From Triops longicaudatus (taxonomy: Eukaryota > Arthropoda > Branchiopoda > Notostraca > Triopsidae), in assembly GCA_022885665.1 (NCBI GenBank), contig JAGQDJ010000173.1, forward strand, positions 203,065-267,064: 64,000 nt of DNA, in the 5' to 3' direction. The translations under genes were made by a program, and so were the position numbers. Within the stretch, counting starts at the first letter, position 1. The number at the start of each line of letters is the position of its first letter. Under the pieces are notes generated by a model. The model was not told the origin of the DNA and did no database searches. It was given only the letters and a program-made list of their open reading frames with translations. This document shows positions 11,294 to 25,100 of the stretch, piece by piece.

Positions 11294-14204
11294 CCCCTGT
11301 TATGCTACAGTGGGGCTCCGCGTTCCCTTCAGCAACAAATCATTTTGCGGTAACGGCGATGTCTCGCTGACGCTCAGTGGATTTTGCCTGTAACTTTTTG
11401 TCTTTTCTTTTCGAGACGACCGTTTTTGCTTCATAAGACCTGTGTGGTAACCTAATTGTTTCTGGCTTACAATTCTTAAGTGCTTTCTCAAAACAGAAAG
11501 AAATTCAAGCCTGTTCAGATTAGCCCCAGTGTCGTTCGTTTTTACCCGCGGTTCGAACAATTTCGGCGTTAGAGAGGTGACAGCCTCGAGCCTCTGAAAA
11601 GCCAGACTGAGTTGGTGATAAAAAAACTTAAAAATTAGGAATAGTAGAGGACTGACTACGATTTCATACACAGAAGAAGCTAATGCAATAGGCCGGATGG
11701 CTTAACTTTTACAGTGAATAAAGTGAAAATCGTTCGGCTTCGCCGCATTCTCCCTTAACCCTGCCTGACTGGAGAAAATGCCTGTGTAATGCTAGACCTA
11801 TGCTTTTGGACAAAGGCATTGCGCCAACGGAAGATAAACAATAGGGTTCGGGTAACTTTTGTGTTCAGGTTAGAGCTTGTTTACTTCTCCAAGTAGACCT
11901 CGATAATTTAGATCCAGTCAGGCACGTTTTCTTAAAGCAGTGCTTCTCAATAGTGAGTAAATTATCCAAAAGTTGTTGGGATTTGGGTAACCGAGCCCGT
12001 GGCATAAAAAACGAAGAAAAATATGTTAAGTTTTGGTACCTGTGAAGATTTTCAGTCCGGAAAAAAACGAAATCCTTATGGCATCGGCTTAGGCTAAACT
12101 TCTTACGGCGAGCTGCACGTTAAAAGCTTCGGAAGATTTTAATCTAAATATTAATCACCTCATCCAAAGCTCCTAGCAGGGTTTTTTTTAGTCTGTTTGA
12201 AAAGTTCTCTATTTGAAATTTAACTTCTCTTCAAAGTACTGTTTTGACAGAAATTAATCCAAAACGTCTCCAGTAAAGACTGCGATAATCTTTGCATAAT
12301 CTTACAATGTTATTTTTCTCTTATCAGTAAAAATCAGTAGCAAGCTTCTCTGTTCCGTAAAACGGGATGATTTCGAAAGAAAAAAGGCCTTTTATTTTCT
12401 TTTTTCATTTATATTCGGCTAATTTTTAAGTAACAGCAAAATAAAAAATTCTCACTCTGTAGATTGGCGCTCTGCAAAATGGCGCAAACCTTTCACGTTC
12501 TACTTCACTGTAAAATTCCGGAAGTATTGTATTTTCAAAATTGGTGTTCAAAGTTACCCAAAATCCTCACTGACTCCCGCTCCTCTCCTCTAGCCAGCTA
12601 GCGCTCGCTATCCTTGGAACAGCTACAAGCCACAACACAGGTTGAGGCTTACTATGTGATACTAACATCAAGTTTACCTGGGGGCGAAAGGTTGCAATCG
12701 CGTTTTGATTAAGGAAGCAGAAAGGCTGACCAGTGAGGTATCTTTGTGGAAATATTGATCCTATTACTGTCCCGTGTAAAAACGTGTAAAATTAAATATT
12801 GATCCTATTGATCCCGTTGTCTCTAAGTAGGAAAATCCGAAACATCGAACATTGCTCCAAATAAGTTTCTACATTCAACATTTTTTTCCCAGGAAATATG
12901 ATAAAACAAACTTAGTAGCCTCAGAAAGCCTATCTAAAGTTGAATTTGGTGACCCTTTATTTGTGGTTATGTGTTGCGTCGTTGAGGGGCAGTCGATTTT
13001 GTTATAGAATGTTCAATATTACCCCACGTGTTCGGAATTTCCCCGCTTTACGCTAGCGAAAAGCGGCTGCAGCGTGTAGCATTCGGCATGTCCACCGTAC
13101 TGTATTTTACTTTACACTTTCTTTAGCATTTTAAATGTAATGACTACTCACTATAAGTTCTGAGTTTATAAATGGTAAAGTATAGCATGCATTTTCCTAT
13201 CGCGTGATCTCCGAGAATTCACTGCTAAATAAGACTGGTCGCAAAATCTATTTTTTAACGAGACTGAAGCCTCGTGTGAAATTTCATTAATAGGACCTAC
13301 TCATGAGTGAAGAAGAAAATAGGTATAGTCAAAATAAATACTACCCTATGTCAGCTCAAGAAAAATTTTACTTCCTATGCTTTGCTCTTTACATAATCTA
13401 CTAATGAACATCTTTAATTGCTGTATGTTTAACCTGCACCATACCAATTAAACAGAGTCAATTTAAAAGCCCTTTGGCTTCATTTCACCAAAGATCAATT
13501 TTCCTTTCGTGAGAATTTTGAACATTAATCGCAGTGAACTGCGTAGGTTCCAAGATGTTGCTCAACTATAGTCGGGGTCTTCTAGCATAGAATGCGCAAA
13601 AAAAAAATGGCTTCAATAACAGACCTTGATTGTTAGGTTGATACGAGGAAACTTTTCCCACTAAGCCACTTGTAGCTCTAAATAATGGACAGATTTGACA
13701 CAATGATTGTTCTACATACCACATATACAGTACTAGAAACTTGTATTATATCACAGTCTTGTTTTAGTAATGTTAGGGAGAAATCTAGTCCCTTGTGGTG
13801 TACCGAATAACTAGTTAACATCGGCTACGGGACAAGCACTCTGTCACTCTCCGGTCGCTGTGGTCACTGTTACTTTCCAAGCTAGGCTGTACCTTTGCCT
13901 GGGTTAGCCATGTGGCCTTTGACCACTGTACCTTTCTTTTCCAGTTTTCCCCTTTATTGTACTTGATCTGTACAATAAATCCCATTTTAACTAACGGTCT
14001 CCTCATTTTTAAGCAACCAATTAATTAATCTTTTTTTTACAGTTACAGAAGGAACTCATTCGCATTAGGCCTACGTAGGCTATATGGTTGGCATAACATG
14101 CACAACACATACACAGTTCTGCATGTGTGTCCACACCACTGCTTGTTTTTTAGGCTTTTGATAGTTGTCCATATTAAGATCTGTAGGAAAACTGTAAAAA
14201 TATC

Positions 14205-14295
14205 TCTTCAATATGAGTGAAAAACGGTACTCAAAACGATAGAAACCAGTTGAGTATCTTGTTGCCCTAAGAAATAGAAGGGAGGCACATTCTCA
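14205..14295. repeat. dispersed repeat, copy 2 (partner 9280-9375)
   Basis: Direct partner of 9280-9375, with the same order of shared cores (AAACGGTACT, AAACGAT, ACCAGTTGAGT, AATAGAAGGGA). Confidence 0.6.
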
Positions 14296-17200
14296 AGAGC
14301 AATGTCCTCAAAAAGAGCTCTCGAAATGAGCGCTTTCTCAGCTTCAAAATGAGACCCGCATTCTTACACATGAACTTTCATACACACATACATTTTCGAA
14401 ACCACAATTCCCATTACTGGTGCCATGGCTCGAGCAAGCGTAGGAGTGTCCTCCAATGAACCCTATCTTGAGTCACGGACATCAGCTCGGAGGGTGAAAT
14501 GCCGAGCTCTCGTAACAAAAGTTGGGAGAGTAATCTTCCCACCATGTACGATGCCTACCTTTTGCAGGTCAAGTTGGCTTGGAATATCTTCCTTGGTAGT
14601 CATTCAGTAGACTTGCACTTGTACATGCTCTAGCCAGCGTAATTGAAACCTCAAAAGAGATTTCTAAGTCTCAAAACGAGTACTAGGGGAACTAAATTTT
14701 AGCTTTTTTTTCATGTATCTGTGCTTATTATTTTAGAATAATTCTCAATTCGTATTGAAATTATTATTTTGTATTTTTCAAATCGCAAAAAACGCACACA
14801 AACGCCCTTACAAATAAAGTAATGGACACAGTAAAATTTTGAGAAAAAATTGGGAAATACGCAAATGAAGAAATTACAAAACGGGCGTAAGAAAATAATC
14901 AAATAAGAAACATCCAAATTCGCAAGAGCAGGCACTGCACAAAAATTCCGAGACACAAAAGATAAGAATCTCAAAGACAAAGTGATGAAAAACACCGAAA
15001 AGTAAGGATACAATGAGGCGTGCACAAGACCTTATAATGGACAGCCAAGGAACACGTATAAACAGATTCCACCAACACGTCAGTTCTGCACTTGCAACCA
15101 ACAAACTCACTGGACATAATTTCCGAAACATTGTGTACACATCGATCAACTTTACGATATCTTTAACATATAATGGATTAGCACTAAAGTTCTGTTGTAA
15201 AATGCTTCATTTGACTAAATTCGTACACTTTAACGTTACAAATTACCTACGCAAATTGAATGACATCAGCACAACGAACTTGTTCACACAACAGAAGTTT
15301 GCTGGAACTCTGTCTAGGGAATTCAAATGAAGAATCCAGTCCTTGTCACCGAATACATGCATTTTTTCAACGCATTCATTTCACTGGTAAGTAGTGCTCT
15401 TAATAAAAATACTGCAGCTCACGTGCATTTTACAAGCTTTAGTATTTTTTGGCTGTGACCAAAACTTTCTGAACAGTCACAGCGAAAAGGCTTTCTTTGT
15501 TGTCTTAACAATGAAATAGGATCGCACCGGCTGCTTAGCGCTCTCTGGACCTGCCCACATGCAACTTTTTCCACTCATTTTGAGACTAACCCTTTTCATT
15601 TTGAGCTAAGCGCACTTGTCGTGAGAACTGACTCGCATTATTCAGACGAAAAAGTAATTTTTTGGATACCTACTACAGTGTTCTCCACTTAATGGAATAG
15701 CGGATATCTGAATAACCGAACAATTGAAGACAATTTGACGGTCCTGATTTAAGCCCATTTAATTCAATGTAAACCTACTTCTTTTTATTGAATAGTGAAT
15801 ACTTCGCTTTAAAAAAAAGAAAAAAAATTAAAGAACTGGTTCATATCTTATAATGCTGAACGACTTTGTCTAATCGAGTACGGATCTTTGACATAAGAAA
15901 GCTAAAAATTTTCAAGAAAGGCGTGAAAGGTTCTTACGCCCAAAAAGAGATTAAACACTTCACCATCATCGTTCGCCTTTCACCGTTGACGACATAAAAA
16001 TTAAACCAATTACGCCAAGTTTAGGCTTAGTCGCGGAATGAAAAGAATGAGGTAAAAAATTGTACAAAATAAAAATGCTATGCACATAATTCCTTTTTTG
16101 ATAATCCGTTTTTACAGTGAAATATGACGTGAATTCTAAAATACGCCCAACTACAGGTATCGACGAGACAGAAAGCGCAATTCTTCCCAGACACGAACAC
16201 ATTCAAGGTAAGTTCATGGAGCGTCACCATCTATAATGCATTTCACTAACCCGCATCGTGTTGCAATGGGATAATATCCGCCGGAACCTTTAACATTCTG
16301 GCTATTGTTTTATTGCTTTGCAAGCTGTGGAAAACCTACTGTGCACGACCAGCAGCAATTCGACCTAAATGAAGAGAAATTCCCCGCCGCAAAGTGCAGG
16401 CGGCGGGAATGTGAGAATTTCTGCAGGACTTCACTTCCTTCTTCGACTCGGGTGGAAAATTATGGGAAACGAGAGCGAGAAGTCTTCAATAATTCACTAG
16501 CATTTCCTAAAAAGACCCTAAGCAAGAGTTGAAAAATCAGCTATTCTGCGCTGTGCCCTGGCATTACTCCTTAAGGGGGAAAAAAGTCAATGTGACTATT
16601 TCTTAAGTTAGAGAGAAAAAAGTTACAGCTTTTCGGAACTTAGGTAATACTAACGAAAAAAGTGCACTCAGAGAAAGAGAAGAAAAAAGCGAAAATAATA
16701 AACTTGAAAAAGAAAGACGGTTTACTTCAATGGAAAACCAACATGGAATTAAAGGTAATAGCATACTTTTCGTCCAGTTGCAAGCCCCTTTCTTGTTCTT
16801 TTGCTACATCTAGGTCCCCACGTTGACAGATGAGGTAGTGTGCAACACTGACCTGTCCATACAAGTTCAGTTTTCCGTCACTGGACAAATTCCCATCATC
16901 AGTCTCCTCAATTACAGTGTTGTTATTCCTTTACTCGATTCACATTTGGCGGCTGTCCACTTGAATTTTCCCCATCACTTGCTGTCATTTACCATTTGGT
17001 GGCCTCCATTGACAAGCAAACAGCTGTTCCTTTCTTTTTTTTTTTTTTTGGTATAATATCCTTCGAATAGTACACTTTCTTACCACCGAACAACAAAGGA
17101 AGGGTTCCAAAAACTTTTTCCTTTCTTTGTTCTGTGAATACTTTGTTAGCACTTGGTTGTTGAAAGGACTAAGACTACAATTACATAGAACTACGTGCCG

Positions 17201-17854
17201 TTCTTGACTATTTACATTTGTGCAATGCCAATGTTGCCAGGGCGTGGCGAGCTGTTACGCGTCCCCAGAACGACTGACCGGGGTTTCGTGTTAAACGTGT
17301 CGAGCAATACGCCCCAAGTCGTGGTCGTTTTCTTACTAAGTCACCCAAAGTACAAGCAACACACGTAAATGTAGGTACAGTGCTAGCGCATGCCCACTTG
17401 CGTAAGCAAAGACGGAATCCATGGGAAAGGTAGTAGAAATAGTTCCTCAAAAGAAGGGTGAAAGAGGGTTTGAAGGAGCTGGAGAGGGTAAGGGTAGAAG
17501 TTAAATTACGGCACCTAATATCACCCAGTCGTAAGCAACATGTGGGAAGCAAAGTTTTTTTTACCAGATTAAACAATGTCTATGGAAATGTAAGAGAAGC
17601 GGCAGTAGGTCAGCTGTTTTGGGAGTGAAAAAGCAACGCCCCCTCTGCAAATTAATTAAATATTATTTGTAGTCTGCAATGCTCACCGCTTCCAAAAAAA
17701 AATCTCATTTGTGAAATTGTGTGTACCATTCATCTAAAGTCACGTCATGTAAACGTACCCTTACGGTGCTCTCTGTTCGCTTATTTGGTTCCAGATGTTT
17801 CGAACGTGAAAACTGCAGCTGAAGATTTCGACTAACTTTAGTGGTACTATACTA

Positions 17855-18133
17855 AGGCGTGGTTCCCATCGAGGTCATAAGGCCTTATGCCCACGACCTT
17901 CATCATTTGACCTCGTGAGACTATTTGTCGTCGGTCAACAAGCCTAGGTGGGGACTAATTCATTAGGGAGTCCTGCTAGCTAAAATTTGAAAGAAAGAAA
18001 GAGACTTTCTTCTTTTACTTCAATAAACACATAAGTTAGCTTGAACCCGTGAAAATCTATTCTTCACCTTTCTTATCCTTGTAACTCTACTGTGCAGCTC
18101 TTACAACCTTATGACCTCAGTGGGAACCGGCCC
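17855..18133. mobile_element. MITE with about 30-bp inverted termini
   Basis: The left end AGGCGTGGTTCCCATCGAGG matches the inverse of the right end, which reads GGGCCGGTTCCCACTGAGG when reversed. The match continues through TCATAAGG on both sides, giving inverted repeats of about 30 bp with a few mismatches. TA flanks both ends (17,853-17,854; 18,134-18,135), consistent with a Tc1/mariner-type or other TA-targeting element. Length 279 bp, no coding capacity. Confidence 0.7.
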
Positions 18134-18139
18134 TAATAA

Positions 18140-18720
18140 TACTTTACGTAAGCTTATTTAACATACCCAGTGCTATCTGAAATAGATTCCTTAAAATAAT
18201 ATAATTTTATTAAAAGTGATATAATTTAAATCAACACTACTTGACATAAGTTAGCTTAACAACTATTTAATAAACAAACTTTACCTAACGTAACCACTTA
18301 GACTAGCCCATGTTGACCTTCTATAACTAAAACTTTTTTTCACTTCAATTAATTTGCTTAACCAAATGTAGTTTATACTTGCTTAACTTTACCGAACCTA
18401 ACTTTAATCTCCCTAGCTTAAGTTCACCAAACGTAACCAAATCTAACTTATACCAACCTAATTGAAGTAATATAACTTATACCAACGTACTGTGCGTAGC
18501 TTAGTTTAGTCTAATCTATCTTCACTTAACTTACCCTAAGATGCTTAAACCACCCTATATTTACCTAACTTATCTTTACATAATCTAAGTATCTTTAACC
18601 TAATTCTAGGTTAAAGCTAGTAATTCTAACTAACTTAAAATAACTGTAAGTAAAGCGAGCTAAGCTAAATCAAACTAATATGTTTATACCAATCTAACCT
18701 CACTTTACAGAGGCACAAAC
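18140..18720. repeat. degenerate CCTAA-like tract
   Basis: About 580 bp dominated by variants of AACCTAACTT, ACTTAACCTA and GCTTAACTT. It is the reverse-strand counterpart of the TTAGG-like tracts elsewhere in the window, and the longest of them. Confidence 0.55.
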
Positions 18721-21700
18721 CTCTGTAAACTAAAGACATTTCCAACTGCACTGTAAAAGCAAGAGGTCGAGTACACAGTTTGGCAATGTGGCGGGCTAAA
18801 ATGGAAGTGTGCTTTGTCATTAGAAAGTCATATATATTTTGATTTACTTTATTTTTATCTACAAAAAAAAAAGTTATTGAAAACCTTCCTTTACCAGATA
18901 TATTTCTAAAGAAAAGTACATTGTAGAATTGGAAGATATTTATGAAAACTTCTCAGTGTAATGCAAATAAACGGTAAAATCGTAGTAGCACTATACTAGT
19001 GTGAAAATCATTTATTTATTTCGCAATTTGCGCAACGCACAACTTGCGGTTAGAAACGCTTAAGTCCTAAACGCACTTTTGACTTTCTATGTATCTTGTA
19101 ATTTAATTCCGAATCCTTGTGGCTGAACTTTAAGAAAAAACTATTCTCTGGTTTAAGGTGTGTGCAAAAAAAAAATGACACGATTATCTGATGATTAACG
19201 TAAGTGTGACAACGAGAAGGCTAAGATCCGTTTTTTATGAAAAGGAGCTTTTATTTGCAGCTGAGACTTAATTTCTATTTTAAATTCAGTTTATATTTAT
19301 TTTTTCCTGTAAGTTTTAGTTTTTTTATGAAACTTTCTCCGGTAGACCAGCACCCTAGTAACTAAGTCTCCGATTTTTTTTTCATTTTCGGAATGCTTGT
19401 AGTTCATTAATTAAGATTTTTTTACGGTTTGTCCAAATATCAGCTGCCCAGGGTATAATTTGAAATTTCCTGGGATACCTTTTACTTTATAACCGACTAG
19501 TTCAAGGTCCTTCAACCCTTAATGAAAACAATCAGTCTCAAGACACTTGATTGAAACTCTGTGACTTTCTCCGAACAGTTTTTTTGCTCACTACAGTACA
19601 TTAATAAGAATACATACATGATTCTACCTTGGATTTAATGTGATTACTTGTCCTTGCTGCCATTTTTGTTAGAGAAGAGTCTGAATCATCAAGTGATCGC
19701 TATAAAATGTGCACTTACCGGATTTAACCGTTTTTAACCAATATCTTTAAAAAAAAAAATAGTGTGGAGTTTTAAATTATTATTTTTTCCTAAATAGCTT
19801 ATTTGGTTTATCTGAAGTTAAAAAGCGATTGCAATAATGCCATTTTCCCCCAGAACCACTGAACTCTGCCGTTTACAGGCAACGTGATCACATCCATGAT
19901 GCAGAAGGCTACAGGGAAGCGAAATTGAGTAATTTTAGTACACTGGTTCCATTTGCTGACGGAGTTTTTATAGCTCATAGTTGTAGTTCCAAAGGTTCTT
20001 ATACACACGCATACGAGCAAAGACAACGACCAGTTGTCGATTTCTTTCCCTTATTCAATACCATAAAACGAGTCCTACGAGCTTATCGATTAATGCCCCG
20101 CGGGTGATTGTCGTAAATGTCTAATGAAATCGCAACCGACTTTCCTGTGAGTGTGTGAGATTGTTAAAGCCAGAATTACATAGAAAAGGACTCTATGTCT
20201 CGGCGAAAATGGATCTAATTGCCACAATTATCGACGTCATTGCTATCACCTTTCGTTTCCTTCGGAATCGTCACCCTACTGAAAGAACTGTCAGCTAGAT
20301 AATTTAAGTTTCCCGAGTTTTTGCTTGATATGTGCAGAACAAACTAAAAGAAATGACACTGGGAAAAAATAAATAAAACGGAGGGGAAAATAGTAGAGAA
20401 TTTCTAACAATTGATAAGGGTACAAAGGAAAAGTTGGTTGCTATAGAGACGGTAAAGCGATACGGGGCCAAAGGGCTCAGGTGGGCCACATTTGTACCAA
20501 TATTAGAAATTTAGAGCCCACATACGAAACGACGAGTTCTTCTAACCTTCTCAAATCTCACGAGTAGGCCATAATAAAATCATCGCACATTCCTTTTTTC
20601 GCCTTCCTTTTTTTCCGAAACCCAAGGATTTCAGATCGTACACGCTCTAGTTACATAAAGATATTCTTATTTTTTTACGAAAAGAACAGTAACATTGTTA
20701 TTATTTACAGTATTTGGCATTATTTTCGTTTTTTTTTTAAATATTATAGCTTATCTCGCTTTTTCCACTGCAAATTTTATGTATATGGAAAATGTGGTTG
20801 TGATACATGGTTGATAATGTGGTAATGTAATGCGATAATGTGGTTGTGGTGTGTGGTTTAATTATATGTATGTGTATAGTATTTTTGGACCTATTGGCTT
20901 TAGAAGCACTTATGTTAAACTACAGCATTACTTTTCACAATATTTGTTTCTGTACTCTTTTAGTTATACTCTACTGAATTTTGTTTCTTTTTATGTTTCA
21001 AAATAGGTTTCCTAGTTTTGATTTTGGTGGAAGAATTTTCGGTAATTTTTTCCGTAATTGTCGCTAATTTATATTTATTTATTTTTTTGGCGAACCGAAG
21101 CTTTTGGACCTATTATTTTTCGGGAGCGCTAATTATAGGACACATTGTTTGTTTTGGACAAGATCAGCCGCAAAAAAACTGGAGATAAATAGAGAGGTTG
21201 AGAAAGAAGGTGTCATCGATTACTCCGCCCCAAGTCTATCTATCATATTCATCAGACAACAGCAGAGGGATGAGAAAAGAACAATTGAGCTTAGTTCCCA
21301 TTCCAATTACGCGCGAAAGAGCAGGGTGAAGAGATGCGCGCCTAAGTGATCCATTTTCACGAACGCTTAAGTACAAGCTTGTTTTGACACCTGCAAGACA
21401 GTTTCTATACACGAAGAAGAGAATGACCTAAACAAGCAAGTTTACTACCAAGACTGGGAAAACGTTCAAATATCTTGCGCATCCATGTGTGTGAATATCA
21501 CATATATTTTTTGCACGTATTAGAGGAGTGTTCGAAATAAATTATAGATGTCTATTTATTAGAAATAATCAACTAATTCGTGCTATTATAGAAAAGTGAC
21601 AGGGCATTTTTAACCAAATAATCTAACTAATGAAGTAAAGTAGACTCTGATTCTGCCAACCGTCAGTTGGGGCTGGTGCATAAAATTAACATGTTCATCC

Positions 21701-22136
21701 GTACAAAAAAGTGAGGATTCTTGAGTTTAGCCAATTTTAGACCCAATGTGAGAACTGATTTTGAGTCTAACAAAAGTCATTAACCACGAAGTACGAATCA
21801 AGCAATGACGTCACTCTTTTTTGAAATACTGGCTGAGGAAAAAATACACATAACTCCTGTATCCAGATGTTCTTACTGTATTGAAAAATCGATGGTTGCC
21901 AAGGCAAAAGGAGGGTCAAAATGAACTGTTGTATTCCTCTCAGTCTTCTAACGATGAGAAAACACTCCCAGCTTAGGTAAATACTTGAAAGGACGATCTC
22001 GACCTCGACCCCTAGATAAAATGAAGCAAAATATAAATAAAAGCGACGAGAAGAACAAAGTGGCACATCAAGACACTCCAAATTTGAACTTTCTTATTAC
22101 GGGCGAAAATTCTCGATTCTTTTCTGTTGTCCTATC
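18721..22136. other. gene-free stretch downstream of THOC5
   Basis: Nothing supported as a gene. It includes a low-complexity ATAATGTGGTTGTG-like patch at 20,790-20,880. I did not find a clean AATAAA immediately beyond the THOC5 stop on the minus strand; AATAAG occurs about 30-35 nt downstream and might serve. Confidence 0.5.
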
Positions 22137-25100
22137 TTACTTGACTGCCTGAAAGAAGACCTTCTCCTTGGCGAACTCGACCGGCTGTGACGACTGCAGC
22201 ACACTTTCCGTCTCTGTGAGCACATCCAAGCACATCAAACAGCGCTGGATTTGCATGGGCAGTAATAGGCTTTTCACGTCTTGCCAATCCGTCCAATAGA
22301 CATTGACCTCAGCTTCCACAGCCTTGAAAAAGCAATTTTTGAAACCAAAAAATGAATGTACGAAAAATATGAAAAGATAAAAGAAATTTGGTGACACGAA
22401 AACAAAACTTACGTTTAAACACTGTAAAACAACCCGCAAAAATTCCACCAAATTTTCTTGCTAACGTAGAAGCATCTTGAAAATTTTTTAAAACGTAAAA
22501 GCACAACTTATTAAAAAGTTAAGGAGTATTAGAAAAAGACACTCAAAACTAGTGAAGGTCAAAAAATTGTCAAACAGTAAACATATTAATGAACTCCAAT
22601 AATTTCAAGTAAATTAAATAAACAGGAAAAAACTGTGAACAAAACACCCGCATAACTTTCTTTTGAAAAAATTCAGGGAAGAGAGCGGAGGAAATGGAAC
22701 TCTTCCATATGTAGTTTTCTATTTAAGGGTTTTTTCCATTTGTAGTTTTTTACATTTGGTAGTTCCTGTGCTCATCATTATAACGTAAAAATACTTCGGA
22801 AGTGCACGGTAGGAGTAAAAACCCTCCATACTGTCCTTTGGGTACGAGGGTGATAATAAAACTTTCAGAGAACCCAAGAAAATGCTAACAGATTTTCTTA
22901 GTTTTTAACAAAATGTACACAATCTATCACATCTCCCTGATTCAATGAGAAAGATCCAAAAGAAATTCGAAAAAATTTGGTACAATTCCGTAAAAAATAA
23001 TGGAAAACTTTCAAAGCCTTACTCGAATATTCATGTCAGTGGTAGCAGTGTAGCGCCCATGCCAGAGCAATTCCAAGGTGAATAATGGAGACGAGTTGGG
23101 ATAGTCGGGCGGCACGCAAATCCAACAATGCAAACGTCCTGTTTTACTCATAAAAAATGAATACGTTAAGCACATATTGCATAATTTACGTCTCCTCCCA
23201 CCAGAAAAAATGTCACAATTCAGAGTCGGTTTTTACTACCTGCACCCCGCTCGGCTATAGCCTCGTAAAACGTGCCCTCCTTAATAACATATTCTTGCAT
23301 ATCTGAACTGACTCGTCGAGAAAACTCTTCAGCTGGAATGCTCTTGAATTGGGCTAATCTCGAGCCAATTTGCGACGGGAAATAAGTCTGCCACTCTGAC
23401 GGCAATGACGTCTGTCCTTTTTCTGTTTTCCATAAACACCAAAAAAAAAAATGAATACTGCACGAGACGAAAAATAACAAACGAAATGCCGACCTAGGGT
23501 AGCAATAATCTGACACAGTTTCAAACGCGAGCTCAATCGGTGTCGAATGGCTCCCACTATGCGTTTCATATTGACACTGCTCACTTTCGGATCCGCGGAG
23601 GCGGAGTTCTATAGAAAATACCATTCAGAAAGGTAAGAACAATGCGCTTTGAGAAATTGAGTGCAGTCGATACCTTTGTGTCAGCAACTTGCAAGAAATC
23701 CAAGCCCGCCAATTGCTGTGCCCAGGTATAGGGTTGGCCGTAGTTCCACGACGATACGCACGCTTGGAAGTCTTCAATACCGGCTTCCTTCAACTGGTAA
23801 TGGTTAGCCAAATTGGGCGTATCCAAACCAGTATCGTTAGGGAATAAACAAGATAAAATGCTCTTTGCAGAAAGCAGCTCTCTACGAACGAATAAATGGA
23901 GAAAAAATACACCAGTAAACGAAAGAGAAAACAAAAAGCAAAAAGAAAAAGTTAACAAAAAGAAAACATTAACAAAAACGGAACAAAGATAACCAAAAGT
24001 TGAGCATACAAAAATTAAAGGGCGACGTCAGAAAAATAGAAAATAGCGAAACAAATCAAACCAGAAATAAATATTAAAAAAAGGGATGACGCCAAAACTA
24101 AATTAAATCAATAAAAAGGGAAGAGCGCAAAGGAAAGAACGCAAAAGAATGCAATACAAAATAGAAATGAAAATAAAATTTTGAAAAAATACTAGATATA
24201 CTAACATAATGAAGCTGTTCAAAGAAAAACTTATTGTTTTCTTTGTAGTTAAGTCTTGAGGATAACAGTAAAAACAAATACTGTATTAAAAATATATGAA
24301 TTGATTGAATAAAAATAATTTAAGAAATACAATGTGATCGCTCTTTTATACGACAACTTCATGTGTTCTATTTACCCTCCGTGTTCCGATGGCAGATGCA
24401 ATTGGCAATTGACGGTGACAATATTCAGATTTTTCAGGTAGTGAAACTGGAGCTCGATGGCATTTCCATCTGAAAAAGTAAAAATTAAAGACAAATTAAA
24501 AGTGTTTTCTAAAACTATAATTAGTTGACATACACCACCTAGACGCTGTTCATGATTATTCGCACGTAACACGGATGAGGGGATACAGGCATTATATTGG
24601 AAAATGGCCTACGTGACTAAGAATTTACGTAAGAAAACTCTTTAAAATGTTTAAAAGAGCTCTTTCCAGATTTACCATAGCTGTAAGTTACCAAATGAAG
24701 CGTAGTTAAGAACATGGCTGGAAGATATACTATCTTTTATCGGATTATTCTCATACATCAGGCTGAGTTGCGATCTTGCAACACACACCCAGTGGGAATT
24801 ATTAAATCCTACAGTGTAGAAACTGTTTATAATAGTGCACAACGCACTAAGGCCTACGATAAAGCAATAAAACTGCTGTCAGAGAACTCGCCTGTTTGAG
24901 ATGTCTCGTAAACTTTGCTTGGTGAAGCTCTGTAATAAAGACGTCTCACACGTGAAATATTTACTTGTGAAATCAAAACGCCCTACACTCTTTTCACTAT
25001 CATTCATAAGAGTCGACAATAGATCTTAAGAGACTTCTCATAGGGCCGTTGCAGTCTTACCCGTACGTAGGATGAACGAATACCAGCGAACATTTCCACC

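Larger units (their letters stand above)
10136..17854. other. gene-free stretch
   Basis: No gene supported. Minor structures are an inverted-repeat cassette at 11,218-11,293, a GC-rich hairpin at 16,379-16,410 (ATTCCCCGCCG against CGGCGGGAAT) and a pogo-like end at about 15,677 (CAGTGTTCTCCACTTAATGG) without a partner end. Open frames at 11,300-11,671, 14,711-15,330, 16,305-16,532 and 17,208-17,576 show no family features. Confidence 0.5.

Noticed and set aside
11300..11671. 123-codon minus-strand open frame
   Set aside because: No family feature and no splice context; adjacent sequence is palindromic repeat.
14711..15330. Overlapping open frames on both strands
   Set aside because: Three frames on two strands overlap the same AT-rich DNA with no domain signature; compositional artefact.
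16139..16205. Possible plus-strand mini-exon ending at AAGGTAAGT
   Set aside because: Only about 50 nt with no neighbouring exon or recognisable peptide.
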